Shown piece by piece: positions 1-10,720 of a stretch of DNA of 64,000 nt. The stretch spans positions 3,720,001 through 3,784,000 of the forward strand of contig CADCSX010000002.1 in the NCBI GenBank assembly GCA_902805475.1, read 5' to 3'. The position numbers and the translations under genes were made by a program. The stretch comes from Entonaema liquescens. Lineage: Eukaryota > Ascomycota > Sordariomycetes > Xylariales > Xylariaceae. The first letter of the stretch is position 1. The number at the start of each line of letters is the position of its first letter. The notes beneath the pieces are model-generated. The model was not told where the DNA came from. It saw nothing but the letters and a program-made list of their open reading frames with translations, and did no database searches.

Positions 1-204
1 CTCTGTCGCACACTGCTTCTCGGCAATCTTCTTGCCCTCGCCGTTCAGCGAGTCGATGACATCGTGCTTGTCGAGACACCTGTAGAACTCGTCGCGCGCA
101 TCCCAGCATCGTTGGCGCTCTGTCCTGTCCGGCGCCCGCGCACCAGTGCGCACTTCCTCTTTGCGCTTCTCCTCAGGGGAATTAAAAAACCCGAAGACGC
201 CCAT
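1..204 (-). CDS. COA6: Cytochrome c oxidase assembly factor Coa6 (N-terminal part)
   Basis: The minus strand reads an uninterrupted 68-codon frame from an ATG at 204 to the window edge, so the 3' end is missing. It opens MGVFGFFNSPEEK and carries CWDARDEFYRC, a CX9C motif (Cys33, Cys43), followed by LDKHDVIDSLN and a third cysteine at 65 that would start the second CX(n)C pair. The layout matches fungal Coa6, including the MG-x-F start and the LDK-D-I-D stretch. Coa6 is a twin-CX9C-type protein of the mitochondrial intermembrane space that helps deliver copper to the CuA site of Cox2. The CHCH fold is established for the family; assignment here rests on motif recognition from a partial protein. 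COX6B-type subunits are the main alternative. The gene is divergent from SYS1 with about 750 bp between. Confidence 0.85.
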   Translation of the reverse strand, partial: MGVFGFFNSPEEKRKEEVRTGARAPDRTERQRCWDARDEFYRCLDKHDVIDSLNGEGKKIAEKQCATE

Positions 205-954
205 GGTAGATAGTCAATGCCGAGCAATAGGGAATTTATTATGAGCTTAGGAAGTTATTGACATAGGCTAGTAGCTGGTTGTTTTGTCCGGATGACGTCG
301 TCTCTTGGATTTATGGAAAATAAAGTTCTGCGGGACAAAGCTTCAACACTTATCAACGCTATCAATGTCGAAGCTACATATCAAGCCAAAAGCTGATAGG
401 TGAAGCCTTGAATTATGTAATACATAACTACCTAGTACTTACCTACATTTTGTAGGCAGGTACCTTGGTACAATACAATCACCTAAACAGCGTTACGCCT
501 AGCGGCTCAGAATTAAAGTTAGATGAGGAAGCCCCTGCGTCACCCTTTTTTCCTCATCGTATGGGACCGTCGACTTTCTAAACGGCAGACAAGGCGCATT
601 ACTAGCCTAAACCTTTGGTCAAAATTAATAATAGGTAAACCCGAATAACATAATTCAAGATTTCGACAACACCATCCGAAGAAGACTTTTAAATATTCCT
701 ATTAAGAGAAACTGTACGTGTATAATAGATCGATATAATAGATCGAACCATCGAAATCCCCCATCTACAAATGGTGGCCTTATAGCGCGGACCTCGAAAC
801 GAATATTACGCATCCAACTTTCCTTTCCATCCACTCTTTCATACACTTTTTTTTTTTTTGGGTCTAATTATCAAACAAACCTTTGCGCGGCGACCCCATC
901 TTCCTTCCTTCCTTTCCTTCCGATATCCTCCCCATCCCAACTCCCAACTCGACC
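205..954. promoter_or_regulatory. Divergent intergenic region between COA6 and SYS1
   Basis: No convincing gene is present. It should hold the 5' regions of both flanking genes. There is a TGACGTCG sequence (a CRE/bZIP-like half palindrome) at about 292-299, a T-run near 847-859, and a pyrimidine-rich stretch at about 898-935 just before the SYS1 start. Copies of an AGGTACCT-like sequence occur near 460-475. A 63-codon minus frame at 655-846 shows no family features. Confidence 0.45.
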
Positions 955-1659
955 ATGGCCAGACGGAGGAGACCCCGCGCGCCGGCGCCGCGAACGAACT
1001 TCCCCTCTACGCATCCTCGGCCAGATCGCCGCGCTGCAGAGCATATACTACGCGGCCGCGCTCGTCCTGATGCTCTTCACGTCCCTGGTCGCCGGCACCC
1101 GGTTTAGCCTGGACCTGGTTTTCGGCTGGGCGGAACTGCGCGGCGACACGACGCAGGGGTGGTTGATGGGATTTATCTGGCTATGCTGCGCGGGCGCTGC
1201 GTTGGTTTTCCCTAGTTCCCCGGATCTGTGCGGAAGATTACTAACGAGATGTAATAATGATGCAGTGTCGTAGCTATGGTAGCCTTCGTAGGCCGGTCAA
1301 AACTCGTGCTCGATTTTGCGCTTACCCTCCATTTTATCCACCTTGTTATCGTGACGTTCTATACAGGCTTCTTACCGCGAAACGTCGCCTGGTGGGCCAC
1401 GGCAATAGTTTCGAGCGCCGTGACGGTAGTAGGGGGGACTTACGGCTGTCAGTGGAGGGAATTGCGGCCTATTAGTTTTGGGGGTAACGCAAAGAATAAT
1501 AATACCGAGGGCGGCGCCGCGGCTGCAGCGCAGAACGGGGCTGCGGGGAGCCAAGGTGATGAAGAGATGGGCTTCTCCAGGGGTCGTGGAAGGGGGAGAG
1601 GGAGAGACGGAACTGGGGAGTACGAAATGGTTGGCATGAACGGCAATGGGAATCGGTAA
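955..1659 (+). CDS. SYS1: Sys1-family Golgi membrane protein, apparently frameshifted twice in exon 1
   Basis: Exons 955-1200 and 1266-1659; the 65-bp intron has donor GTTGGT, branch ACTAAC and acceptor TGCAG. Sys1 is a four-pass Golgi protein that recruits the Arl3/Arl1 GTPase pathway. The sequence shows MARRRRP at the ATG, then in other frames AGAANELP and PLRILGQIAALQ, then SLVAGTRFSLDLVFGWAELR, RGDTTQGWLMGFIWL, and after the intron SKLVLDFALTLHFIH and CQWRELRPI, all typical of the family. The tail is Ala/Gly/Arg-rich and variable. The ATG frame fails: one C seems missing from CCCC at 973-976 and another from CCCC at 1002-1005. Adding one base to each would restore a protein of about 213 aa opening like other fungal Sys1 proteins. 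No GT occurs between the ATG and the conserved frame, so an intron cannot explain it. Either homopolymer sequencing error or a recent pseudogene. Confidence 0.8.
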
Positions 1660-2604
1660 TGCTTTTGGTGGGATTTATCGGTTCATAACCAGTAAGACTT
1701 GTATGAGTATTGCATGCACGGCACGGCGTTGGTCCTTTCAAAGAATAATGAGAGCTTCGAGGCCTGGAGCTATTTATGCTCCATGCCATGGTATTATAGC
1801 TGGTTGTGTTGGACAAGATCATAGATGAAGACATGACGTACATACACAGAAAGGGGCTTATATGTACAGCATTTTTGGAAACTTTCCCTCTTCCCTCTTA
1901 ATTCATAAGAGCTTCGGGCTCAGAAGTCACTTAAGACGTTGCCAGTAGACGATCTACAAATCTAAGGTTGGGAGTAGGACTGAGCCTATGAACACTCATC
2001 CAGGAGCCTTGAGTATCAAATCAGACTTAAACCAAGGGGTCCGTAAGTTAAGAGGCACCTAATGGCAATTTCTCTCCCGGGCTATTCCGCATCCACTCGA
2101 CTTTCAAAGACGTCGCACTTCAAATCAGGCCAACAGAAACAGATAAAGTAATTTTCCTTTAATACCTCAATTTAATAAATGCCGCTCTCAAAAGCAAGGC
2201 AAGTAGAGTCGAGAATCACATCGCCATAAGAGCATCCAGCAGTTTTTTCGGTCATAGACGAAAAGAAAACCGGAGCCCGGCTATAACCGACGGTCTTCCA
2301 ACTTCTGCTTGTTTGGACGCTTGTATTGTATGTTCAAGTTCCTATAATAACTCCATTCTCTTTACATAATACCGGTATACTCCTGTTAACTCCTGTTACG
2401 GTGATATCTACCCCTATTGTCATAGGAAGTATGCGTTATAGCTTCACCCCACCATCCCTCTATGAGAATCAACCGCCGTCGCCCATCACAAGATAAATAC
2501 TTGAGACATGGAGGGCCTTTTCTGTTTCCTTCGTCCGCCTGTCGTCGTTCTTTCCCGTCTACGCGCTTTATTCTATTCTACACTATTTAAGAAACTCGCC
2601 CGCC
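1660..2604. other. Intergenic region SYS1-adenylosuccinate synthetase
   Basis: No gene seen. The 3' part is the promoter and leader of the downstream synthetase: pyrimidine-rich tracts at about 2517-2560 precede the ATG at 2605. The short frames in the stretch have no recognisable content. Confidence 0.5.
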
Positions 2605-4190
2605 ATGGCTACGATTGTGTTAGGTGTTCAGTGGGGAGAGTAAGGATTACACGTTCTCTTATATATGGATAATTTCTTGCTGATCTGTCTTATACAATAT
2701 AGCGAAGGAAAAGGTAAGTCAATCATTAATGACTAATCTGCCTACGAAGTATCACCTAACAAGATGACTTTTGTCATACGCCTCTCTAAAGGCAAGCTTT
2801 GCGATATCCTTAGCTCCGATGTTCAGATTTGCGCCAGAGCCACCGGTGGGAGAAACTGCGGACATAGTAAGAAACACTCTATTCGTCTCCTTGCCTACAT
2901 AGAGGAGGATACATGATATTAACGAAGACGTGGTTTCTTCTAGCCGTCGTCACCGCGGGAGTATCCTATGATTTGTATATACCCCAATTCCCCCTTAATG
3001 CCGGTTGCCACTAACTATTAGAAGTCATATGCTACCATCGGGGTTGCTTCACCCATCGACCATAAATATCATTGGACCTGGTGTTGTCCTACACGTGCCT
3101 ACCTTCTTTTCCGAGCTTGCTAGCATTGAGGTGAAGGGAGTTGTGAATGCCCAACAGAGACTCAAGGTCTCGACGCGTTGCGCGTTGAACCTAGACCTTC
3201 ATGCAGCTGTAGATCGCCTCCATGAAGGGCAACTTGGCGAGAAGAACATAGGCACCACAGGTAAAGGTATTGGCCCTGCTTACAGCTCCAAGGCCGAGCG
3301 AAGCACCGTACTCCTCGGCGATCTTCTCGACGATGATGACTTCGGAGACCGAATCAGAGCAATGGAACGAGATTACAAACTAAGATACGGCGGGGGCTTG
3401 GACGGGTATGACGTCGAAGCCGAAATCAAAGAGCTTGAGGTAAATATACTACTCCTGACACTACACTCTTCTAACCCCCTAGAACTTCCGTGAGAAACTC
3501 CGCCCCTTTTCCCTAGACGACGTCGAATTCCTCGCAGAGGCCCAGGAGGACGGACAGAAGATCCTCGTCGAAGGCGCGCAGTCGGCCCTACTAGACAATA
3601 CGTACGGCACCTGGCCCTACGTAACATCGACAGCAACCACCTTCGGCGGTGTGATGGCCGGATTGAACCTCGCCTACCGAAAAGTGGATTCCGTCATCGG
3701 CGTCATGAAGGCGTACTGCACGCGAGTCGGCTCCGGCCCATTCCCAACTGAAGATTTTGGGGACGTCAGCCATAAGCTCCAGGAAATAGGCCGGGAGTTC
3801 GGCGTTACCACGGGCCGCAGGCGTCGGTGCGGGTGGCTAGACCTCGTCTCGGCGAAGTACTCGCACAGCGTCAACCACTACGACTGTCTGAATCTGACGA
3901 AACTCGACGTCCTCGATACGTTCGAAGAGATCCGGGTAGCCGTAGCTTACAAGCACCCGGATACCGGCGAGCTCATTAGAGGGTTCCCCGCGAGCGCGAA
4001 GCTCCTGTCTCGAGTTGAAGTCGTCTACAAGACGCTAAAGGGCTGGAACGCTAAGACGACCGGCACCAAGAAGTTCGAAGACCTTCCCAAGAAGGCCCGG
4101 GACTACGTTGTGTTCATCGAAGATTTCCTCGGTGTCAGGATCAAGTGGATTGGGTGCGGACCCAGGCGAGAAGACGTTCTAACTCGTTGA
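2605..4190 (+). CDS. ADE12: Adenylosuccinate synthetase (purine biosynthesis)
   Basis: Exons 2605-2639, 2703-2713, 2792-2866, 2944-2974, 3025-3439 and 3483-4190 give 424 aa, normal for fungal enzymes. It catalyses IMP + aspartate + GTP to adenylosuccinate, the first committed step to AMP. The start MATIVLGVQWG splices into DEGKGKLCDIL, the GTP-binding/catalytic loop; then GGRNCGHT holds the conserved Asn and catalytic His; GTTGKGIGPAYS, VEGAQSALLDNTYGTWPYVT, TRVGSGPFPTE, TTGRRRRCGWLDL (Asp-binding Arg) and NLTKLDVLD follow in order. Exon 2 is only 11 nt. All junctions are GT-AG and in frame. Intermediate-variability positions (GGRNCGH, HTVVTAGVSYDF) depart from the usual fungal GGNNAGHTIVADG pattern, so this could be a diverged second paralogue, though all catalytic residues I can place remain. 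Confidence 0.93.
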
Positions 4191-5006
4191 TTTTCTACCA
4201 TCTCCTTTTTTTACTACCTCTAGTTTATTCGTGTTGCTTACCTACCTAGGTGCCTCTTAACCTAATAGACGATCCCCGCAAAGAGACAGTATTCGATATT
4301 TCTTAACTAAAACAGTGATTTACCGGTAGATTCAGAAGAGGAGAACTATCTTAATGCTTGGGTTGCTCGGTTTGTCAAACTAGGTAGTAACATATTAGTA
4401 AAGGGGCGAATATGTATGCGGTGGGATAATTCAAATACCTAGTCCGTCAAATTATCTGGTTTAATCAGACTAATTCGAGATGAGCAATCCCAATGGTTTT
4501 GTTTAGTTTTCATATAATAGAATCGGTGTCTTGATGTCGAGTTCATCACCCAGAATTCGTGTATGAGTAATAGTTGTATACATACCTAGGTACCTAACAT
4601 CAAGTGCTAGAACCGTAGGATAACCTCAATAAAAACTAAAGATTGATAAAATATTTATTACCATAATGGGTTAATTTATATTCCTGGAGTTTAATAGATT
4701 ATATTAATCTATTTGTGTAGCATAGCGCCTCATTCTGTTTTCACAGACACAATGCGCAGACTCCCACTCCTTTATCCACATCTATTGGTCGCCTGTCTTG
4801 CCCTGGTATTGCTCCGTAGCTTGTGGATCACTTACATATATAAGCACCTTATTTTCTTCTGGCTCTCGCTTGTCTGCAGCCTCATTTATATCCTGTCTCG
4901 CTAGTGTTAGTGACCGTGGAAAGCTATCTTGGCTGCTCCGCCTAGTTTCGAGACAGTCGACAGGACAGAAAGGATCCGAATCTCCAGGTTCACCCTGAGA
5001 CTCCGA
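4191..5006. other. Intergenic region, convergent gene ends
   Basis: It lies between two genes ending toward each other and holds their 3' flanks. It is mildly AT-rich around 4440-4720. An ACCTAGGTACCTAA palindromic motif occurs near 4585 and a related ACCTACCTAGGTGCC near 4240. No gene is supported; a hydrophobic 63-codon frame at 4713-4904 lacks supporting features. Confidence 0.5.
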
Positions 5007-7345
5007 CTAGGTATCTGGGTGGCAAGAATGGGGTTCCGTCGTTTTGTTTGACTGGCTTGCCGCTATCGTATAGTCATTTTCATCTCCCATGTTCGGGGTA
5101 CCACTCTCTATAATAGTGTGGGAGTCTGTATGGATATTATACGTCTCTACTGATACCGGCAGGTCGGAGGAGCTAGTCGGCATCATAAAACCATATCCGA
5201 GCCCAAAGGGCATATTTGGCAGCGAAGACTCGTCGTCACCCTTAGGAATTTCAACAGGGTTGTATATAGACTTAGGCACTTCACTTATTGACGAGACGCG
5301 AGCCGGGATGACATCTTCTATATCCGGGTTCAATGAATTTGAGAGCTGCGGCAAAGTACTAGTTTCTATCCGCGGACCAGTTGGGGGAAGCTCGGGTTCA
5401 AGAGATCCAGAGCCGATGAAGTCATTCTCTAAATACTCTGAATTGTTGGCAATGTGCACATTGGCCCCATATTGCCCACTTCGGTTAATTGTTAACGGCT
5501 TGGGATATAAATTCTCTTCATTTCCCTGATTTGCAACAGTTGAACATTCCGGTAGTGTTTCGATATAATTAACTGGAGGCGAAATACTATCGTTGAACCC
5601 TTCTATAGATTCTGCTGGAGATGCCATGTCGTCTGGTGTCGTGACTTCTGATAAACGACTGCGCGTTGCCCTTCGTCGCTGTCCACGCCGCTGTGACGGT
5701 TTGGACACCGGGCTTGTCATTCCAGATTGTGGACCTGACGACGAGGGCGTATTGAGCGGTAAAGTCGGAGGCATGTCAAAGGCTGTAGATATTGACGTAG
5801 GCATCCCATCGTGAGGAGTCACGATACTACTACAGAACGGTTCAAGTGAGCTAGGAGAATTTCTCGAAAGACCCGCTGGCGATCCAAACGCTCTGGAGGC
5901 TTGGCCAAGGCTCCTTCTCGATGAAAGCCGGTCGAGTTCCGCCGTGGCAATTATCATACTGGCCATAGCTAATGGGTCGATATAGCGCCCAGTATCTAGA
6001 GAGATACGTCTGGCATTGGTAGCATCCGACTCGGGGGTATTAAACAATGGGCTTTCCTCGCTAGATGACGGCCAAATATCCCCAGAATCACGAGCCAAAA
6101 GCCGACGTACTCTGCTATGCAAGGGAGCAGGAAAGTCGGATCGAATCGAAAATGTTGAAGAGCCTGGGCGTCGAATCCTTCGTCTGAGAGACTGGAACCG
6201 TTCCGTGACAATGTTACGGACACGCAGATGATACCAATATCGACTCTTGTCAGCCTCAGGGCATGATTTGTCAAGTTTCCCGTGGATATTTTGGATCTAG
6301 ATACGAAGATAGTTAGTAGGCAAGGTTGACTACCATTGGGGATAGCATTTACCTCTTGTCTTGATTGTGGTCTCTCGAAATCGGCCCATTGTCGACAAAG
6401 CTCTGGGCAGGAATAGAGAGTGTGTCTTTGAATAATGTGGAATTGGGCGTCGTGTTGCAAAAGATGTAAACACGGCTCCTCATCAGAGGTATTTTCACTA
6501 CCACTGCTGCTGTTACTGCTCTTGCCGTTGGCATTATCAGCTGGAGAGAGATTAACTGGACGTGTATGATGAGAAGATGCGGAAATTGAGAGTTCCGACA
6601 CATCATGTTTTCGACGGGGCTTTCTTTTTTCCTAGCTTTTCTCCCAGTCTATTGATCCGGATGTGTCCGAGTTGAGCTTTCGAGAGCTGCCGGATAGATC
6701 TGCACTTCGGCTAGACACTTTCAAATCGCTAAGCCCATCCCGGAGCATCTTCGAAAGCTTATCGCTTTCAGAACTAAGTAGTCCATCGAGGCCAGTTCCA
6801 GACTGCGCAGTGGGAGGCTGTAGGATAATACTTGGGCAAGCAAAGTTTGTAACCACTTCGACTTCATCCCTTAAATCCAGCACCTCTGGAGAAACAACTG
6901 AGGTACTTTGCTCAGCTGAATTAGTCTCTTCACTTGGACAATTAGAACAACAAACACCTGATAGCCAGCTTGAGATCAATTCATCGTCTGTGCCGTGTTC
7001 CCATTTGTTATTAATGTCCTCTGAGCCAACTGAGTTTGGGCTAACTGGCGTCAGGGGCCGACTTTTACAAGCTTCGGGTGCGCAACATGCTTTGCAAGGG
7101 GAAGAGGCCCCGGAGATTGTCGGGCGTAAATGAAGGGCCCGTGATTTGGAAGTGAAAAGCCAGTGTCCATCTTCAAGTTCCCGATTATTCTCATCCCAAT
7201 GTTGTTCGGCGGGGGCTGATTTACAACTATGAGAGTGGCATCTATGAGGATGGCATTGACCACGATAGGAATGCCCCGTGGAGTTGGGGGATAACAAATC
7301 TTGCTCAACGGTGAGCAGCGAGTAACTATAGTCTATAGCTTGCAT
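5007..7345 (-). CDS. Unrecognised 731-aa low-complexity protein with Cys-rich N-terminus
   Basis: I do not recognise a family. Reading on the minus strand: exon 1 7345-6719, exon 2 6631-6353, exon 3 6296-5007. The second intron (6297-6352) is well supported: donor GTAAAT, CTACTAAC branch, ATCTAG acceptor, phase 0. The first (6632-6718) is less certain: donor GTGTCT, acceptor GCTAG, 87 bp; without it a single in-frame TAG at 6632-6634 separates two open stretches of the same frame. The N-terminus has Cys/His clusters (CHPHRCHSHSCK, CKACCAPEACKS, CCSNC), followed by acidic and Ser-rich segments. A basic, probably helical part near the start of exon 3 (KSRYWYHLRVRNIVTERF, then SLRRRIRR) is the most ordered-looking section. 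The C-terminal half is Ser/Thr/Pro-rich and probably disordered. A nuclear or regulatory role would be a guess. Confidence 0.65.
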
Positions 7346-8126
7346 AGTGAGGGTGTTATGACTCTTCGGGGTTATGCTTCACGAAATAGGAACCGATATA
7401 CTTGGTGAAAGAAGACAGACGGTGGCGGATACGAAACCAAAAGGCTTTAAGAATGTATCGCCACTTGGTGAAACTGAAGCTCATGATTCTAGGAATCGAT
7501 TTAGGTATCGGATTGGCGGGATAAGTTTACGCTGAAAAGGGGGCGAATATTAGGAATGATAGGAATCATGTTGTATGAGTCTAAGTGTAGATGATGATAA
7601 GTTGTTCACTGTGTAGTTACAAGTAGAGTCTAAGGTAATGAACAGGAAACAATACCACTCAGTCGCTTCCGGATCAATAATACAATTTTCATACAGGTAC
7701 TTGCTTGTTTAAGACTTCTAAGATATAGAAGGTTCGATAGCTGAAACAGCCTCTCTGCTTTGCTCCTTATGAATTGAGTTTGTCTCCCCGCTTACCCCCC
7801 GACACTATAGGTAAGTGCGATGTTTAGGAGTCTAATTCAGGTACATCAAACTGTACCTAAGGTAATTGTTGCAAGTGGCTTTGTTCCCAACTTGACCTAG
7901 GTAATCATTAGCGCAAGAACCCGCCATTAGCCGACGTTACTACCGAGTATTCCCGCCGCTCTAGGAATGCCGAGGCCGCTGAAAGGGACGTCATTCCACT
8001 ATTTTTGTTTGGTCTCGTCTGTTTTCGAGTTCGGCCCCGCAACCGCCTTCATCGCCGCTATGGATAGCTTTACGTAGAAAACCCCCATTGCGCTCACCTC
8101 AATTATTTCTAATTGAGAGCGCAGTT
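7346..8126. promoter_or_regulatory. Divergent intergenic region
   Basis: This is the shared upstream region of the minus-strand unknown gene and the plus-strand acyl-CoA dehydrogenase. No gene is seen. The last 150 bp before 8127 are more GC-rich and presumably contain the promoter and leader of the dehydrogenase. A CCTAGGTAATC sequence occurs near 7898. Confidence 0.45.
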
Positions 8127-9526
8127 ATGTTTCGCCCGGCGATATCACGCGTTTCAAGGCCATTCGCCGTGTCCGCAAGGCATTGGCAGGCATCTAGAAG
8201 CTATGCCTCAGCATCGAGGTCTTCGTTTAATTGGGAAGATCCATTGGTGAGCAAGAACTTACTTACCGAGGAGGAATTAGCTATCTCAGAGACCGCAGAG
8301 CGATACTGCCAGGAGCAATTACTGCCGCGGGTGTTACGTGAGTTATTCTAACATTAAATCACAGCTGCTATAGCCTGATAGTCTATTCGCTGACCGCACT
8401 GCGTAGAGGCATACCGAGATGAACACTATGATCCCGCTATCTTGCTTGAAATGGGTGAACTTGGCCTCCTTGGTGCGAATCTTCATGGATACGGTTGCGC
8501 TGGTGCATCGACTGTGGCGTCAGGTTTAATTACTCGGGCCGTCGAACGAGTCGATAGTGGATATCGATCTGGCATGTCGGTTCAATCCTCTCTAGTTATG
8601 GGTGGAATCTATGAATTTGGGACCAAGGAGCAGAAAGAGAAATATCTGCCCGATATGGCCAAGGGTAAACTGCTTGGGGCCTTTGGGCTTACAGAGCCCA
8701 ATCACGGTAGCGACCCAGGTTCCATGGAGTCGACGGCGCGACCACACCCAACGAAAAAGGGTTATTTACTTTTAAGTGGTTCTAAAACTTGGATCACCAA
8801 CTCGCCTATTGCCGATGTGCTTCTGGTGTGGGCGAAGTTACAGGAGACTGGCAAGATTAAGGGATTCCTCATAGATAGGAGGGATTGCCCGCCTGGCACC
8901 CTAGAGACACCAGCTATCAAGAACAAAACCGGACTTAGGGCTAGTATTACGGGAATGATTCACATGGATGATTGCCCTGTGCCGGAAGAAAATATGTTTC
9001 CCGATGTTGAGGGTTTAACTGGCCCCTTTACGTGCTTAAATAGTGCTCGGTATGGTATTTCCTTTGGCACCATGGGCGCTTTGGAGGACTGCATTACCCG
9101 GGCTAGGGAATATGCCCTAGGTCGGAAGCAATTCAAGAATAATCCCATCGCCAAATATCAGCTGGTTCAGAAGAAGTTGGCGGACGCTGCGACGGATGCT
9201 GCGTATGGAGTACTTGCATCGATACAGGTTGGTAGGCTTAAGGACGAAGGGAAAGTTACACCGGAGATGATCAGCATGGTGAAAAGACAAAACTGTGACC
9301 GTGCGCTTGTGAACGTGAGGGCGCTGCAAGAAATATTTGGGGGTAATGCGGTTAGCGATGAGTACGGGATCGGAAGACACGTAGCCAACCTATTCGTTAC
9401 CCAAACTTATGAAGGGCAGAGTGATATTCACAGTGAGTCAATCCCCTTAGTACTGGTGTAGTTTGCTAATATGGTATAGGTCTTATTCTTGGAAGAGCCA
9501 TAACTGGGCTCCAGGCTTTTGTATAA
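8127..9526 (+). CDS. Glutaryl-CoA dehydrogenase, mitochondrial
   Basis: Exons 8127-8337, 8407-9432 and 9480-9526 give 427 aa. The ATG at 8127 was chosen because it begins an Arg/Ser/Ala-rich mitochondrial presequence (MFRPAISRVSRPFAVSARHW) before the mature start at FNWEDPL. The enzyme is an FAD acyl-CoA dehydrogenase that oxidises and decarboxylates glutaryl-CoA to crotonyl-CoA in lysine/tryptophan breakdown. Visible motifs: SGMSVQSSLVM, GLTEPNHGSDP (flavin/substrate loop), SGSKTWITNSPIAD, SARYGISFG, GRKQF, LGG-like EIFGGNAVSDEY, and TYEGQSDIH with the catalytic Glu. After the last intron the end reads SLILGRAITGLQAFV, the family terminus. The SVQSSLVM and TYEG-x-DIH signatures favour glutaryl-CoA over short-chain acyl-CoA dehydrogenases. 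Both introns are GT-AG. Confidence 0.93.
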
Positions 9527-10720
9527 CGATGTAGTTACCAGCGGCATGATAAGATTTGAGGTACCTGAATCAAATACCTTTTGGCTTCTTATAGACTGGA
9601 TTAAGGGATTTCTGTTCCGTACTGTTTACGTATTATATATATCTGATCATGCTTGCCGATATTTATTCGTCTTGTCATAGGCCATCAAGGTAACTATCAC
9701 AAGAGTAGAATCATGGGGAGGACTAAGATAAAGAGTTAAGGCGTCTGAACATACCTTGGGTATCTAAAAAAAAAAAAAAACCGAAGTTGTAACACGGGTC
9801 CATATTGCTCCAACTGTATAAAACTTTGTTAGCAAACCAAAATGGTGTTATTCAGCATGAATAATGTGAAGCGTGATAATTGCTAACAGCTGAGGTGAAA
9901 ACGAGCTGTTAGTGGTAGAGATAGGGGCGGTTAGCATGCCTACTTAATGCGTTAGGATTGGTCGGTATAGTGGCGGTGTGGGGCCCTCTATGCTTCTCAA
10001 GTTCCGTGTAACCAAACCAACCAGACGGGCCAGGCAAGCCTAAGGCGCCGTCTCTTCGGGCTCAGAGGCAGTATTGATGGTTCCTTCCCATTGGCTTAAA
10101 CAAGGGTTGTCTTGCCGATTTTGTGATTTTTTTGTTAGACTCATTGCAAATTGTACATCCAGGTACCACAACGCATTAGAACAGTGCGGACTAAGCCACT
10201 ATCAGCCACTTATTTTTGGAGAAACTTGCTGCAAGAACACTGTAAGGCAACTTCCTGATTGGCGTAAAGAAAAAACGGTGCTAGCGCCTACCCGTTCTTT
10301 ATGACTGGTCTGTGCTTGGCCTGATTATCCATTTCCATTTCCATTCATTCCGTCACCTGAAGACCTGCCTGACTTTCCCTTTTCCCCGCTACCAATCTTT
10401 CGTATCTACTAAAGTCATCATCAAACAACACATCACGAAGACGATAATAATAATAACGACACTACATAACCGACCTCATTCATATACCCTCGAGAACTGA
10501 CCGTAGTCATCCAGACTTGGATCCTCTGGTACGTTTATATTTGCCCCCCCTTTGTTATAAAATTCTACTTGGGGTTGCGAACTCTTACTTTTACAACTCC
10601 ATCCATTTCTCCCGCATTCCATACTGACCGCAAGTACAAATAGTTGATCTCTCCAGTAGGGATAACGTTTCCGACTAAAACAAAAAAGACCAAAACCCAC
10701 AATCCATCCATCTCTACGAA
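9527..10720. promoter_or_regulatory. Intergenic region and upstream region of the UBC4-like gene
   Basis: No gene is supported. There is an A14 tract at about 9767-9780. From about 10322 to 10470 the strand is strongly pyrimidine-rich (CATTTCCATTTCCATTCATT repeats), typical of leaders and promoters of well-expressed fungal genes, and it precedes the ubiquitin-conjugating enzyme start at 10721. ATA/ATT repeats occur at about 10443-10456. Confidence 0.45.

Noticed and set aside
5089..5529. 146-codon plus-strand frame opposite the unrecognised protein
   Set aside because: Overlaps the longer, spliceable minus-strand gene and shows no independent features.
7725..7775. GGTTCGATAGC as a tRNA T-arm
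   Set aside because: No acceptor stem, anticodon arm or A/B box arrangement could be fitted.
10021..10075. GC-rich hairpin-like stretch as a tRNA
   Set aside because: Does not fold as a cloverleaf and lacks the GGTTCRANNCC B box.
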